This document shows positions 36,276-47,649 of a stretch of 64,000 bases of DNA, in pieces. The first letter of the stretch is position 1. Every line of letters starts with the position of its first letter. This DNA comes from Trichostrongylus colubriformis. Lineage: Eukaryota; Nematoda; Chromadorea; Rhabditida; Trichostrongylidae. Location of the stretch: NCBI GenBank assembly GCA_963978905.1, contig OZ022259.1, positions 23,348,068-23,412,067 of the forward strand, given 5' to 3'. Made by a program: the position numbers and the translations under genes. The notes beneath the pieces were generated by a model. It saw nothing but the letters and a program-made list of their open reading frames with translations. It ran no database searches and was not told the origin of the DNA.

Positions 36276-36277
36276 TG

Positions 36278-36515
36278 GGTGGGGGTCGCGAGGTCGAATT
36301 TCTGCTTCGCGGCAGTGCACTCGCGGCGCCACCAGTACGACTCGCCGTATCGTGCCCTTGGGAGCCGGTCGAGCGTGACTGCGTCACGTCTGCGCTTCCA
36401 CTCATGCCAAACTGCCTCGCCTGAAGGCTGCCATGCCCTGCCGCTGGCACTCGCACCCGCCGCGCCGCTCGTTGCACGCGGTCGCGCGGAAATTCGACCT
36501 CGCGACTCCCACCCG
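36278..36515. mobile_element. GC-rich MITE related to family A
   Basis: Inverted ends GGGTGGGGGTCGCGAGGTCG (36280-36299) and, reversed on the right, GGGTGGGAGTCGCGAGGTCG. The interior is GC-rich and gives rise to spurious long open frames in several phases. It shares the GGCGCC and CTCGCG style sub-termini with family A. Confidence 0.7.
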
Positions 36516-36704
36516 TCCGAAATGATGCGTCACTTCAACTCGGCGCACCGAGTAGACCACTGTGGGACAGCTTGAAGACATGAGAGTTGGTAATGCAAAT
36601 CATATCAGTTTTATCCGAGCAGCAAGACGTGAGTGACTTTCCAAAACCAAAGCGACAGTTTATAGGAAGCTTTTCACGAAAGATCCACCACTGACGTTGG
36701 CTCT

Positions 36705-36945
36705 GGGGTGAGTGCCGATTGGTCGGATTTTCGCGCATCCGCCTGCGACGAGCGGCGCGACGAGAGCGAGTAGTTCGCAGCTTTATGTGTTGAAACAGCA
36801 ACAACAACAACATGAGCGGACTTCCGAAGGTTCCAAACTGCAATTTTTGGAGAATACACGGCACCAGCCTACTGCGTCTTGAGAGAAATTCCAACTGACG
36901 GCGCCGCGAAGCGAAAATTTGACCAATCGGCACTCACCCTTCGCT
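36705..36945 (+). mobile_element. MITE family A, reference full copy
   Basis: Inverted ends GGGTGAGTGCCGATTGGTCG (left) and, reversed, GGGTGAGTGCCGATTGGTCA (right). Between them are a GC-rich sub-terminus, CAGCAACAACAACAACATGA and GGTTCCAAACTGCAATTTTT. The same order recurs at 27263, 23840 and, as halves, at 5500 and 6640. Confidence 0.75.
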
Positions 36946-37074
36946 CCGCTGTTTTGCGCTGTCAGACACTGATTCCTGGGTGCCATTATGCTCATCTTGC
37001 TTACTCTCGTGGGAGATATCGAATGTGATTCGCCCCTAAACGTTCCAATTGATCATTACTGTGTGCTTTGTGTG

Positions 37075-37215
37075 TGTCACCATTAGGACAGAAAATTCGC
37101 TTGGCCGCGTTTGACGCGCGACGAAATGACGTTAGGTTGGGCGTGGGGACGGGGGGCACTAATCGAGTCTTGAAGCGATCACACCTAAAAGAGGCGTAGG
37201 GCTTCGTCATCGCTT
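37075..37215 (-). repeat. Half copy of the 23755-24124 TIR element
   Basis: GTGTGTCACCATTAGGACAG, then AAATTCGCTTGGCCGCGTTT and CGCGCGACGAAATG, match the ends of the element at 23755-24124. The mirror half is missing. Confidence 0.55.
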
Positions 37216-37493
37216 GAGGACCCATCTAACACGCATAGCTCGCACCAGCGCGTCGCCTCCTAACGGCGTACACCATGGGTTTTGAACACTCGGCGGATGT
37301 GATCTGTGGGCAAAGTAGCTCGTTTTTCAGAAAACCGTGCAATAATCAAGCCGTTTACCAGATTTGATCAGGCACAATGGCCTGAGGTCCGATCATGGCG
37401 AAAAAGCCGCCTCGTTGCTTGGGTCTTTATGAGCTACTTTCAAAATCGAGCAAGTTAAATCCTGATGATACGTCAGTATCCATACGATTAGTA

Positions 37494-38382
37494 TTAGGTT
37501 GACCCAAAAGTCTTGCCATATTTTTTTCGATCATCACTTTTAATTTTTTTTTGTCCAACAAATAATAATTAGGCAACAAAGTATTGACCATTGTTATCGG
37601 CAACCCTCTGCCACTTTATAGGAAAATCGTTGATTCCCTTCTCCCAGAACTCTGGGTTCTGAGAGTCGAAGAAGTCAGCGATCGCCTTCGCAAGCAAGTC
37701 ATAATCAACGAAATTTCTCTTGGCCAGGAAGGATTCGAAAGGATGGGTAAGGTGATGGCCAGAAGGGGCAATGTCTGGAGAGTACGGTGGGTGGGGCATC
37801 ACATCCCAGCCGAGCTCCTATAACTTAGCCTGGGTACTTTTCGCGAAATGGGAGCGAAATGGGAGCGGGCGTCATGAAGAAGGGTGACCGCGGACTTTTC
37901 CGGCACTTTTCTCGAAAATCGACGGCGAGCTGCTGGAGCTGGTGGGTGCATACGGTAGCGGTGACTGTCTCGCCTTGTACCAGCACCTCGCGGAAAAGCA
38001 TTCCTTCCTCGTCCCAGAACCAGCACAGTCCCAAGCGTGGTTTGCCTTTCATGTCAATCTCGCCGTTGCTGAAGCTGATGAACCAGCGGGGCACGGTCAT
38101 GTAGCTCACACATCCCTTGCCCAATGCAGCGCTAATGGAGTGGCAAGCTTCCGTCGTTTTGGTGCCGCAAGACCGCTCATAATAGATGACACCGCGAGTT
38201 GGGTGGGTATCGACAACGGGCATTGTAGCTCTCTCCACGGGATCTGGTGGGACAATATATATTTTCCTAGAAAGCTTAGGGAACGTTCTACCATATTCCT
38301 GAACCGCCTGGACCTGCCTCGAAGTGAACAAGAGTTACTGATTTTTTTGGGAAAATATGACAAGACCTTTGGGACAACCTAA
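37494..38382 (-). mobile_element. Internally deleted mariner, copy 2 (non-autonomous)
   Basis: Flanked by TA (37492-37493, 38383-38384), with inverted repeats starting TTAGGTTGACCCAAAAGTCT on the left. The conceptual product mirrors copy 1: VVDTHPTRGVIYYERSCGTK joins, across the same internal deletion, to LFREVLVQGETVTATVCTHQ, and the tail reads PPYSPDIAPSGYHLTHPFES with Gly for the third catalytic Asp. The same stop precedes ELGWDV. Copy 2 additionally has a short direct duplication around 37845-37865 that scrambles the second catalytic motif. Length is 889 bp. No functional transposase is possible. Confidence 0.9.
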
Positions 38383-39249
38383 TACTTATTGCCGACCGAG
38401 CAACGTTACTCCATAAATTGTCATTTAGGCAATATTGAATATCGTCAAGTAGGGCCTTATAGTGGATCAGTGGTCGCTATTGATAAAATAAGCGCAGCAA
38501 AACGGTTAATTGACTAAGTTTTGAGTGGGGAAGGGATTACGCTTGAAGGTCTTTTGCACGGAGCAAGACGTCAGTTAGAAGCATCTTTACTGCCGTATGA
38601 CGTTTAGTCATAGAGCCCTATGGCTGATCAGTTTGCAATTAGACAAATACCTATGTCACTGTCGGTGTAGGGGTGTAGGGGTGTGTACAAGGGGAACACC
38701 CAGGTGTCGAGGAAGATGACAGCTTCACAATGACCCCTCCCCCTCCCCCACTCAACGGGGACTCGAACACGAATTCTCTCCATCCCCTCCTTCAACATCT
38801 ACATACTATCAAAAGTAAGATAATGATATCATTGCTTTGCCCATGTTGCCAAACACGTCCACTATATAAGCCTCCAGTGCTGGTAAGGTGGCACTGTTTG
38901 GTTGCGCCGTTCACTTCGCAGTTAGCGTCTTCGGAAACGGAGTTCAAGCAAGGTGAGCAGCAGACACTGGAGCAGTGTGGGCAAAAGGAGGAGGTGGAAG
39001 ACTACACCGATGCATGTCTTGACAGTGGATCCCCTCGTGAGATAGCCACACGTCGATGTGACAGAAGGAAATCTTTTGTTCAGCTACACTCTTCAAGAGC
39101 AGTCATACCTGAAGCTACAGACCTCAGCCATTTTTTGTACCTTTGAGGGCGATCCCTTTGAGGTATTCTGCACTGCACATTCCAGGGAATGCCCCGAAGA
39201 TGTGCATCCAGCTCAACTCCTTATTTCTTCGTTTCTTCACATCTCTAAG

Positions 39250-40329
39250 ATGTTTCAATGTTACAGCATTTTCAGGAAGAAGCGGAAAACGGTATTCGTT
39301 CTTATGCTGATTTTTGGCGCTTCACTTGCTGATGATGGTAAGTTCTTGAACTCCACAGCTACATAACTCTGTTACTCACAAGATCCCTTCGCATAATTTC
39401 AGTAAAGGCGAAAGTGGAGCAGTTAAAAACAGGCGGCACGTATGATCCGGGCAGAAAACCTGGCATAAGCCAACTGAGCCTTCTAAGTGCACGTGTATTC
39501 GACCGGGGCGAGGCAACTGATATCGTACTTTCGAGGAACCTAACTCCAGAAATACAAGCAGTTTCACGGAGAATAATGTTATCTGGCGCTATCACAGTGA
39601 GGGGGGGGCATCTTATAAAAAGTTGTTTATCTGAGCATTTTGGAGGGATCCGTGAAGGATCGATCTGCACATTCAGACGTATACTTTTGCCTGAGCCTTG
39701 AGGGAGGAAAGGAGGAGTTCTTCCCCCCCCCCTCTCGCCTCAGGTCAAAATCATGTCCATAACGGGATGCCTCCTCCCCCCTTGTGATAGCATCCGAACA
39801 AGTTTCACGGGGAATATATCCTTTAGGGTGCACAGTTCCTCCTACTGCCACATGTTTCTACCTCTACTAAACACTGTGCTCTAGAAAATTGCTTTTTCTT
39901 CAAAATTTCTGCAAGCACGTCCTTTGTCTGAGCACTGTATAAAATTAGGAGCATGGGGATCTTGAATAGTAAACAGTTTCGTGTCACTTTCGAAGTCAAT
40001 AAATCATACCATTATCCTCTTCAAGATGACGTCATTTTCAGAAGAGAAATGTCGTCCGAATGAAAGATACTACGATTGTATACCACATCATAACAAATGC
40101 AACTGGCACGGTTTTCTAGCCTATATGCGATAAGGGATGCTGGTGCAAGGAAGGCTACAAGTGAAAGATGATGAAACTGCAAATAATTTTGTTCATGTTG
40201 GTTCGAAATAAAGGTTTTGGAAAGTACTTGCGAGCTAACTAACGAATAACTCTGTCTTTCACCTTTGTTCAGGAAGTGAAACAGTTCCCTAAAGCGTGTA
40301 GAAAAAATTTTGTTGTGTTCAAAGTATGA
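39250..40329 (+). CDS. Possible three-exon gene for a small secreted protein
   Basis: Inferred exons: 39250-39337, 39403-39596 and 40273-40329, with GTAAGT/TTTCAG for intron 1 (65 nt, typical nematode size) and GTGAGG/TTGTTCAG for intron 2 (676 nt). Phases agree across both junctions. The product would be about 112 residues. It begins with a convincing signal peptide (MFQCYSIFRKKRKTVFVLML, then IFGASLA-DD), followed by a mature part with GGTYDPGRKPGISQLSLLSA and LSRNLTPEIQAVSRRIMLSG, and a short basic tail. The frame stays open upstream of the ATG, so an additional 5' exon is possible. Intron 2 contains a G-rich repeat that recurs after the stop. No family is recognised; the first junction is the best supported. 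Confidence 0.4.
39597..39690 (+). repeat. G-rich repeat, first of a pair
   Basis: GGGGGGGCATCTTATAAAAA, then GAGCATTTTGGAGGGATCCG and CTGCACATTCAGACG, recur at 40350-40440 with moderate divergence. Both copies start with a G run. Confidence 0.7.
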
Positions 40330-40349
40330 GGCAGCTATTAGGGTGCTAC

Positions 40350-40480
40350 TGCAAGAAGGGGGGGGGGCATCTCATAAAAAGTTCACATTTGAGCATCTCA
40401 GAGGGATCTCTGAAAGGTCAAACTGCACACTCAAGCGCCGGGTCAATGTGGGTCGGGGGGAGGCGGGGGGGGGGGAGGAG
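40350..40480 (+). repeat. G-rich repeat, second of a pair, plus G11 tract
   Basis: GGGGGGGCATCTCATAAAAA, then GAGCATCTCAGAGGGATCTC, matches 39597-39690. It is followed by a G11 run at 40465-40475. Confidence 0.7.
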
Positions 40481-41071
40481 GGGATAGACGCGGCCTCACA
40501 TTTATGATGCGACATCTCGAACAAATGCATTCAGATCCACACCCCGCAGATTTAGAATAAGCCTTCCAAGGTGGAGAGGCCTCTATAATTACGAGCCAGA
40601 AGTTTGGATTCGCCTAGCACCAAGAAGCAGGGGAGATCTGGCGTGGATGAGCCATCTCCCCCCCCCCTCTCCTCCCTCCGGCCCCCTCCACACTTCCACC
40701 TCGTTCTTCATACTAGCTTGCCCTTCCATTGTGTGATTGTTATGCGTTTCCAGTGCCATCGTTACAGGAAGCGCTGCAGCTGTTCATATAAAACATCGTA
40801 GAGAGAGCTTATTCTTACCGTTGCACAGTTTTTTGTCAGTATAATCACGCACCCTTTGAACCGCTTGACAACGCGGTCATTTTTATGCAGTTTTGATGTC
40901 ACGGACCACGTTCCCAGAAAGAATCAATGTCATGGCCTCTATGTTTTTCCTTTGTAACTTCGACATTTTATAGATCGAACTTCTTTCCGTTCACACGCGG
41001 TGGTAGTGTATTAGATAAATAACTAAAAAAATAAGGAATACTTTTTTTCCCAAGGTGGGGTCTGTAATAAG

Positions 41072-41360
41072 TGGGGTGTGGGCAGATATGACAGCGAATC
41101 GCGTGGCCGCCCGCGGCGAGCGGCGCTGCGAGTGCGAGTACCAGTGGCAGGGCATGGCAGCCTTCAAGCGAGGCAGTGTGGCATGGGTGGAGGAGGCAAG
41201 GTGGCATAGCTGGAGGAGGCAGTGTGGCATGGGTGGAGTGCAGAGGTGACGCTGCCACGCTCTGCCGGGCTCTCAAGGGCAAAATGATTCGGCAAGTCGT
41301 GCTGATGGCGCCGCGAGCGGAACGCCGCGAAGCGATTCGCTGTCATATCTGCCCACACCC
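41072..41360. mobile_element. MITE with perfect TIRs and a 7-bp target duplication
   Basis: Inverted repeats of at least 27 bp are exact (GTGTGGGCAGATATGACAGC and onward on the left; its complement on the right). TAATAAG occurs immediately outside both ends (41065-41071 and 41361-41367), consistent with a 7-bp target duplication. The interior is GC-rich with tandem GGCATGGGTGGAG-type repeats. A 7-bp duplication excludes Tc1/mariner mobilisation. Confidence 0.8.
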
Positions 41361-41770
41361 TAATAAGCGACGCATTGTTTTGGTTTCTACAGAGGCCTGC
41401 AGTGACTCGAAACTGTCAATTTGTAGCGTTTCCACTTCAAGAGCATTCCAGTACAATCTAGTAATGAGACAGCGGCTCACCCACGATTTCATTTCTCCAC
41501 CGTGTGGAGCGTAGGTCACGTACACCGCCAGTCGCCTTATCAACGGAAATGAGCCTCATTTGAGTCCCAACTGCACTATATGAAATAGTTAAGGAGCGTG
41601 TCATCCATAATGTAACATGTGGATAAAGATCCAGAGTGAATCGAAGAAAAAAATAATAATTCAAGGTTGACAAGCACTCATTTAAGTAATTCACTTGTGG
41701 ATTTCTCTTAGGGATCCAAAATTTGTAAAAAAATTCCTTGATGTTTCGCTTGAACGCCCGGGTAGCACAT

Positions 41771-42203
41771 TCAAAGGAATCGAGCACGAAAAATTAGTAT
41801 CTCTGCCACCCATACATTTATGTTGTATCCGCCCAATAAGGGCCGCATATAAAGTTTCACGAGAAAAATTCCGAATCCGGCTGAGATACGACTCCCCAAA
41901 ATGGTGACCGAGGGGGCGTTGCCTCATAGCAAATGCCCCTCTCGTCGTCCGCCGCTGTCTGAGACAAAAAAGGACTTCCTTTACGTACTATCTCATCCCA
42001 CTATGCGTCTCCGACCGCGGCGCACGACAGAGCGGGCAATGACTCTGAGACCCTGCCCCCTCCGCCACCGCTATTAGGAGCTGTATCTTAGTCAAAATCT
42101 CTTTTTTTTTCGCGTGAAACATTGCGTGCGGGCCTTATCAGGCACAATAACATAAATATATAGGCAACAGAAAAAAATCATTTTCCCCTGTAGATTCCTT
42201 CAA
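41771..42203. mobile_element. MITE family B, copy 2
   Basis: Left end TCAAAGGAATCGAGCACGAA and right end AGATTCCTTCAA. Internal landmarks ACCCATACATTTATGTTGTA and GGGCCGCATATAAAGTTTCA on the left have mirrored partners on the right. It abuts the fold-back that starts at 42211. Confidence 0.75.
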
Positions 42204-42210
42204 ATGTAGC

Positions 42211-43303
42211 GATAGCAGAAATTCGGACGAACACTGAAAAATGTAGCGAATGTGATGGTCGAGGTGCTCAGTAATATGATGTTCGAGAAAAAACGGAAGG
42301 AGATGGCCGAAGAGCAGAGATTTGAGACCCCCTTCTTACCGCTGATTTTCGACGTGGACGAACTTTCCGTCAAGGGGCAGTCCGAACGAGATTTCCATTG
42401 GCACGTTGCCGAGTAAACACGGGAATGTTTGGAAATTCGACAGCATCTATCATATTTTCTGTAGTGAGATTCAAGCGAGAACTGCAAAAGCGCGCCGCAA
42501 TACCTTCGACCCTGCCGCATATCCTTGGCGGCTCTCATCGTAGCCAACCAGGAAATACTCGCCTGGGGGCGTGGTCTGTCATCCGAAGGTGTCAGCCGTT
42601 AACCGTTACGCCGTCGCTACAGCTCAGGGGCGCGCTATACGACAGAAATCTCGCCATAAACAAGCCTAATAGGCCCACGATTTCCATATCAGTGACTTCT
42701 TTCAGGGATTTTCCAGTTACCACATTAGGCGTAGTGCTGTCTTCAATATCACAGTCGCCCCCATTAAGCGCCTCCATTTGAAAGACAGCATTAGGGAAAA
42801 TGTGATAATTGGAAAATCCCTAAAAGAAGTCACTCACAGTGAAACGAAGGGCCTAAGGAGCTCATTTATGGCGAAATCCTCGTCGAAAAGCTCGCCCCCG
42901 AGCTGTAGTGACGGCGTAACGGTTACAAGATAACTCCTTTGGATGACAGACCCCGCCTCCACACGACGTGATCCGTGGTTGGCTACGATAAGAGCGGCCA
43001 AGGGTATGCGGCAGGATCGAAGGTATTGCGGCGCGCTATCGCAGTTTTAGCTTGGAGCTCACTAGAGAAAATATGCCATTTTTCAAACATTCTCTTGACA
43101 ACATGCCATTGGAAAGCTCGTCCAAACTACCCGCCACTTGACGGGAAAGTCATTCGCGTCAAGAATGAACAGTAAGAAAAGGGTCCTTTTTTCTTGAGTC
43201 TTTGGCCATTTCTTTCCGTTTTTCTTCACCGTCGTATGACTACGCACTTCGACTTTCATATTAACTACATGTTTTATTGTTCTTCCGAATTTTCCCTACT
43301 GTC
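42211..43303. mobile_element. Large fold-back with about 520-bp inverted arms
   Basis: Left arm 42211-42755 and right arm 42777-43303 are diverged reverse complements around a spacer of about 20 bp. Paired landmarks are GTAACCGTTACGCCGTC-like sequence (42597 and 42910), TGGAAAATCCCT (right) against AGGGATTTTCCA (left), CTGCCGCATA near 42520 and 43005, and AAAAACGGAA on the left against TTCCGTTTTT near 43215. The outer part of the arms resembles the repeat at 53690-54320. No protein motif. Confidence 0.75.
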
Positions 43304-43354
43304 TTCAAACTTGCCAGATGGAGTGGTGATCACGCCTTTTCCTATCTGGGTGCT

Positions 43355-43814
43355 TTAAAGGAATCGTCCACGGCAATTCCGTTATTCTAATTTCCTTTAG
43401 AATCAGTGTATTAAATAAAATACTTCGAGGAAAACACAAAGAGAGTGAATAAATTCCTTTTGTTCTGATTAAAAACTTGAAAATATAAAGAAGATGAAGT
43501 TCGTTCGAATTCCCGCCAAAAGATCTTGCAGATGAGCAAATAGTTGCTTGACGGTCGGAGACAGACAGCCATTGGGCGCGAACAAACGCTGTCTGCGTCT
43601 TTGACCGCCGTTTCCGATCGCGCATTTGCTCCTCAGCACTCCATGGCCGACACCCAGCTGGACGCCCCACCCAGTTGGACCCAGACTTTGAAGAGCTGTA
43701 TCTCGGCCGGATGCGCATTTTTTGCGTGAAACTTTGCATGCGGTCCACGTTAGGCACATACAACATCAACATATGGGTAACAGAAAACTCATTTTCCGTG
43801 GACGATTACTTTAA
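43355..43814. mobile_element. MITE family B, copy 3
   Basis: Left end TTTAAAGGAATCGTCCACGG and right end CCGTGGACGATTACTTTAA. These are the best preserved ends of the family, with a TTAA at each tip. The right sub-terminus GTGAAACTTTGCATGCGGTC matches other copies. Confidence 0.75.
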
Positions 43815-44507
43815 TGCCGATATTGGTGTCATGCTAGTGAAATGTTGTAATCGAAGTTTGTGGAAAACACGCTACGCTACATGATAATCCAGCCAACTTA
43901 TTTGGTAAATATAGAAGGATGCTCGCCAAAAAAATCCCTTGCTTCATGGCATGCTTCACACCTCATTTCACTTCGCCTATGAAGAATGCAGGCTCACGCT
44001 TCTGTCGAGGATTCTTCTACGGGGAGATCGCATTTTGGAATGGAATGTAGGGAAATCGAGGGTGGAGTGGGGTCGCATTTTCCACAATTTTTCTCGCTTG
44101 ATGCTCGACACCCACGCATCCTTGCTGAGAACCCACTTACCGGTGGGAGAATTTGATTAGCACCCTTTTTAGGGGGACGACTCGTGTATAAAAACAGAAA
44201 GCCCTCGTGTATAAAAACAGATAAACGTGGATGTCGACTCGAGAGAGTGAGGAGGTCGCCAAACAAAAGGAAGAGAAGGGATCGTATTTTCAGGGGATTG
44301 CTTAGAGGGAAAGGGGGGGGGGGCGCAAGCCGGGATCCCGCATTCGGAGAAATCGTACTTTTCAAAAATTCTTCTCAACCCTGGAAGGATTCAGGACTGG
44401 GATAAAATAATAAGTAAGCCTTATTCATATTTACACTAGCGCTCAAAATTCTTCGGCCTAACACTTTTTGTCATAACTTTTTTTTACTTGACCAATTTTA
44501 ACAAAAT

Positions 44508-44707
44508 NNNNNNNNNNNNNNNNNNNNNNNNNNNNNNNNNNNNNNNNNNNNNNNNNNNNNNNNNNNNNNNNNNNNNNNNNNNNNNNNNNNNNNNNNNNNN
44601 NNNNNNNNNNNNNNNNNNNNNNNNNNNNNNNNNNNNNNNNNNNNNNNNNNNNNNNNNNNNNNNNNNNNNNNNNNNNNNNNNNNNNNNNNNNNNNNNNNNN
44701 NNNNNNN
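44508..44707. other. Assembly gap (200 N)
   Basis: Exactly 200 unresolved bases, a conventional scaffold gap size. The right flank begins with the hairpin GACGCAAAGTTGCGTC (about 44711-44726), so an unresolved inverted repeat may have caused the break. Confidence 0.99.
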
Positions 44708-45179
44708 CTTCGACGCAAAGTTGCGTCTCCCCCCGACTTTATTTGACCCTTCTGAGATTTTCAGGTATAGAAATGCACAATTAAGAAGATCTATAAGTGA
44801 ACAAGTAAAAATATGTCACTAGAAAACAGTAAAGAGGAAATAATTCAAAAATAAGGTTACATCAGGCCGAAGACAAGCTTCAAAATGAACGAAGCGTGGC
44901 TCGGCCACGGAAGCTTGCAGTTCGGACGGAAGCGCGCCCCGGGGCCAAATACCGTCTCACGGCGCGTTTTTCAACGCCGGTTTCGTTACACATTGTATCT
45001 ACCGAACCCATATGTTTGTTTTCAGACGCCATTGTTTTCGCGAACGTTATTCCGCCCTTGCCCCCCTCCCGGTGCCTTTAAGACACCATCAATCGCCACC
45101 AAGATCACAAAACGTGAAGCCGTTTTGAACCCGTGTAACACTACGTGGGAGATGGGATTCAAACCATGATCCTGTCAAC

Positions 45180-47645
45180 GACTGACAAGTGAGATGCAGA
45201 TATGGGAACAGTCCTGCCAGGTTTTTGTACTATTACCTATTTCATTATTTTGTACAGTTTTTTGTACAATCACAAGAATTATTTCATCAGATTTACAAGA
45301 TACCAAATGGAAAGGTGCGTTGGGCCGCATTGGGGGAAGGGGGGGGGGGGGGGAGGGTGGGTCAAACCCTCCGATGCTTAATGCTGAAGAGAACTGAACG
45401 AGGATCCCTCTTAAGCAGTAGGAATACAACATTTGATTTTCGGTGCTCCTTTTAGCATTCAAAATCTCTTGACTTAGTTAATGGAGTTGTTGCTATGAAA
45501 TAGCTGACTGTTCGATTTCTACTCCTATTCCTTCAGCCCAGAACACTAGCCGTTTCAGACACAGGCAGTTTGGGCCACAGAAACCACATCGGTTATGCTG
45601 AAATAACTGAGTAAATAAAAAGACCGCTGCTGACGTCCATAGGGAATATCCACTGAAGCAAGGCGCAGCAGGGCAAGAAAAGGGTCGAAAAATACCCAAT
45701 TCGTCCTTTTTCAGTACAACACAATTACACCGATCGCCTAGGGGTGTGTGCCTAAATTAAGCTTATTCATATAACCGCGAGGATAGCAAATAACAGCGGA
45801 AGCCTCGCAGAAAAACTTATTCTGCAGTATATAAGGATCATTCGTGGAGTATAAAAGCTACTATTAGATAAAAGGTTTAATAGATTAATAGATAAAAGGT
45901 AGGAAAAGCTTTAATAGATAAAAGGTATGTACTTCGTGGTTCCCAGTTCCACATAATATTAAATAGAGCTACCAGGTGAGGGTGTATGAACCTCGGCATA
46001 ACTTGTCAGTCTTCCCTACTATTCAACTCTTTAGGAGGTTGTTAATATATACCTCCATTGACAAACGTTTTGGCAAAGTCGCCTTCCTCAGAGCCTAAAG
46101 GACTGAGGCAATTCATGACTACCCGGCTAAACACATCGTCAATCCCGAAACCACCCAACCACCACGTAACCATGAGATGAGCAACCCACCGCAATAATCT
46201 GGATTCTGGAGATCAACCGGTCAGTATCGACAGAACTAGTTGTTGCTCAGCCTCACTTTTGGAAGGCTATCCTTATATAGGGCATCAATTCTCGTGTTAT
46301 CATTTCTTCTCTTCGGTTCATTTTGAATGAGTTAACTAATCCAGAATTCTTCGAGGGATTCCCATTAGAGGGCCATACGTGGAGGTTACCTTATCTGTTG
46401 GGATTCAGTCATACATTTTGGGACGGCCTGACACAAAAAAATGGCTAAATCACTGAAAGTCAAGCTTTTGGTTGGTATTCGAAAAAATGATTCCTTTTCC
46501 AGAGCACAATTACGAAAAAGTAGCTCAGGAGCCTTCATCCGTAGTAGTGATTCTTAATTTACGAAAGTTCGAACGAAGACTCTCTCAGGCTTATGACAGA
46601 TTGTAATATGAGAATTCCCATCTGGAATTTGATTTGTCAAGAATTTTGAAGCCATTCTAAATGACTTTTTGCACTATCCCTAAGGATGCATGGACGGACT
46701 AGAAGGATATGTATGCATATGAGGACTGTTAGGTGACATGAGACGCCTTTACATTCCTATGACCCACGGAACACATTCAGTACAAACTTAGCAAGCCTTC
46801 GAATAGCTGTTAGACCAGATGATTGCTGAAGTACTCTTACAGCACACGAAAATCCGCAATTGATTGAAGATTTCATTAGCTCGCTTCACAAACACCCATG
46901 AGAGCGTAAGCAACCTACTCAGTTGCAAATAAATCAGTTTGAGGTTTGGCAGATAAGAAGAGCATGGCATAAAAAGAGCCCATGATTCTTCCAGGGATGC
47001 AAAAGAAGTTTCACTTCTCTTTCATTTCTATGAACCACACATTCGACGATATTTTGAATGAAAGCGAGAAGAAGAAAAACGTTCTAAGGGAACGTAACGA
47101 ATACTAGAGGATTTCTAATCACAAATGTATGCCTTTGAAAAAGCGAATAGATGGACAGAAGAGTGCATTGACAGCTCCTTGTGATTCCTCTTCTGGCAGA
47201 GGACAGTTTTGCATCAGAAGCGCTACAAAATCTGATAACGGGAACCGCTATTGTTCTTTTTCGATAACATGTTGTTCAGCGGATTGGATGGAATTGGCAG
47301 GATACGATGATTCCACATACGAATCCCTTGCCTTCCATTAGGCCTAGACCATGTTACCGTTCGTCTACTCGAATTGGGCTGTTTGTTTGCCCACCTAAAG
47401 GGCGGGAGGGGTGGAGGAGAAACCATTGCTTACATCAATAACAGATCGATTGTCATAGAGTACATACACATGGGTTGCATACACCATCAAATACATCCAT
47501 GGACACGATGAAGACGAATCTGTGGCGCATGACTCAAAATAAAGCTTTCTTTTCAACTAAGTGTGGACACTGATACTGAAGTTTTATTCCCGAGCTTTTG
47601 GTCGGACATGATCATTCAAAAGGTGACAACCCTCCTTTCCACCTA
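45180..47645. other. No gene recognised; G15 tract
   Basis: A G-rich stretch with 15 consecutive G (45339-45353) is followed by AT-rich sequence with a short direct repeat (TTTAATAGATAAAAGGTA near 45875-45925). An open frame at 47129-47341 (plus) is Cys-containing but has no recognisable domain. Confidence 0.35.
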
Positions 47646-47649
47646 GCAG

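Noticed and set aside
36113..36575. Several overlapping open frames on both strands
   Set aside because: They fall in the GC-rich interior and terminal repeats of the MITE at 36278-36515; high GC removes stops by chance.
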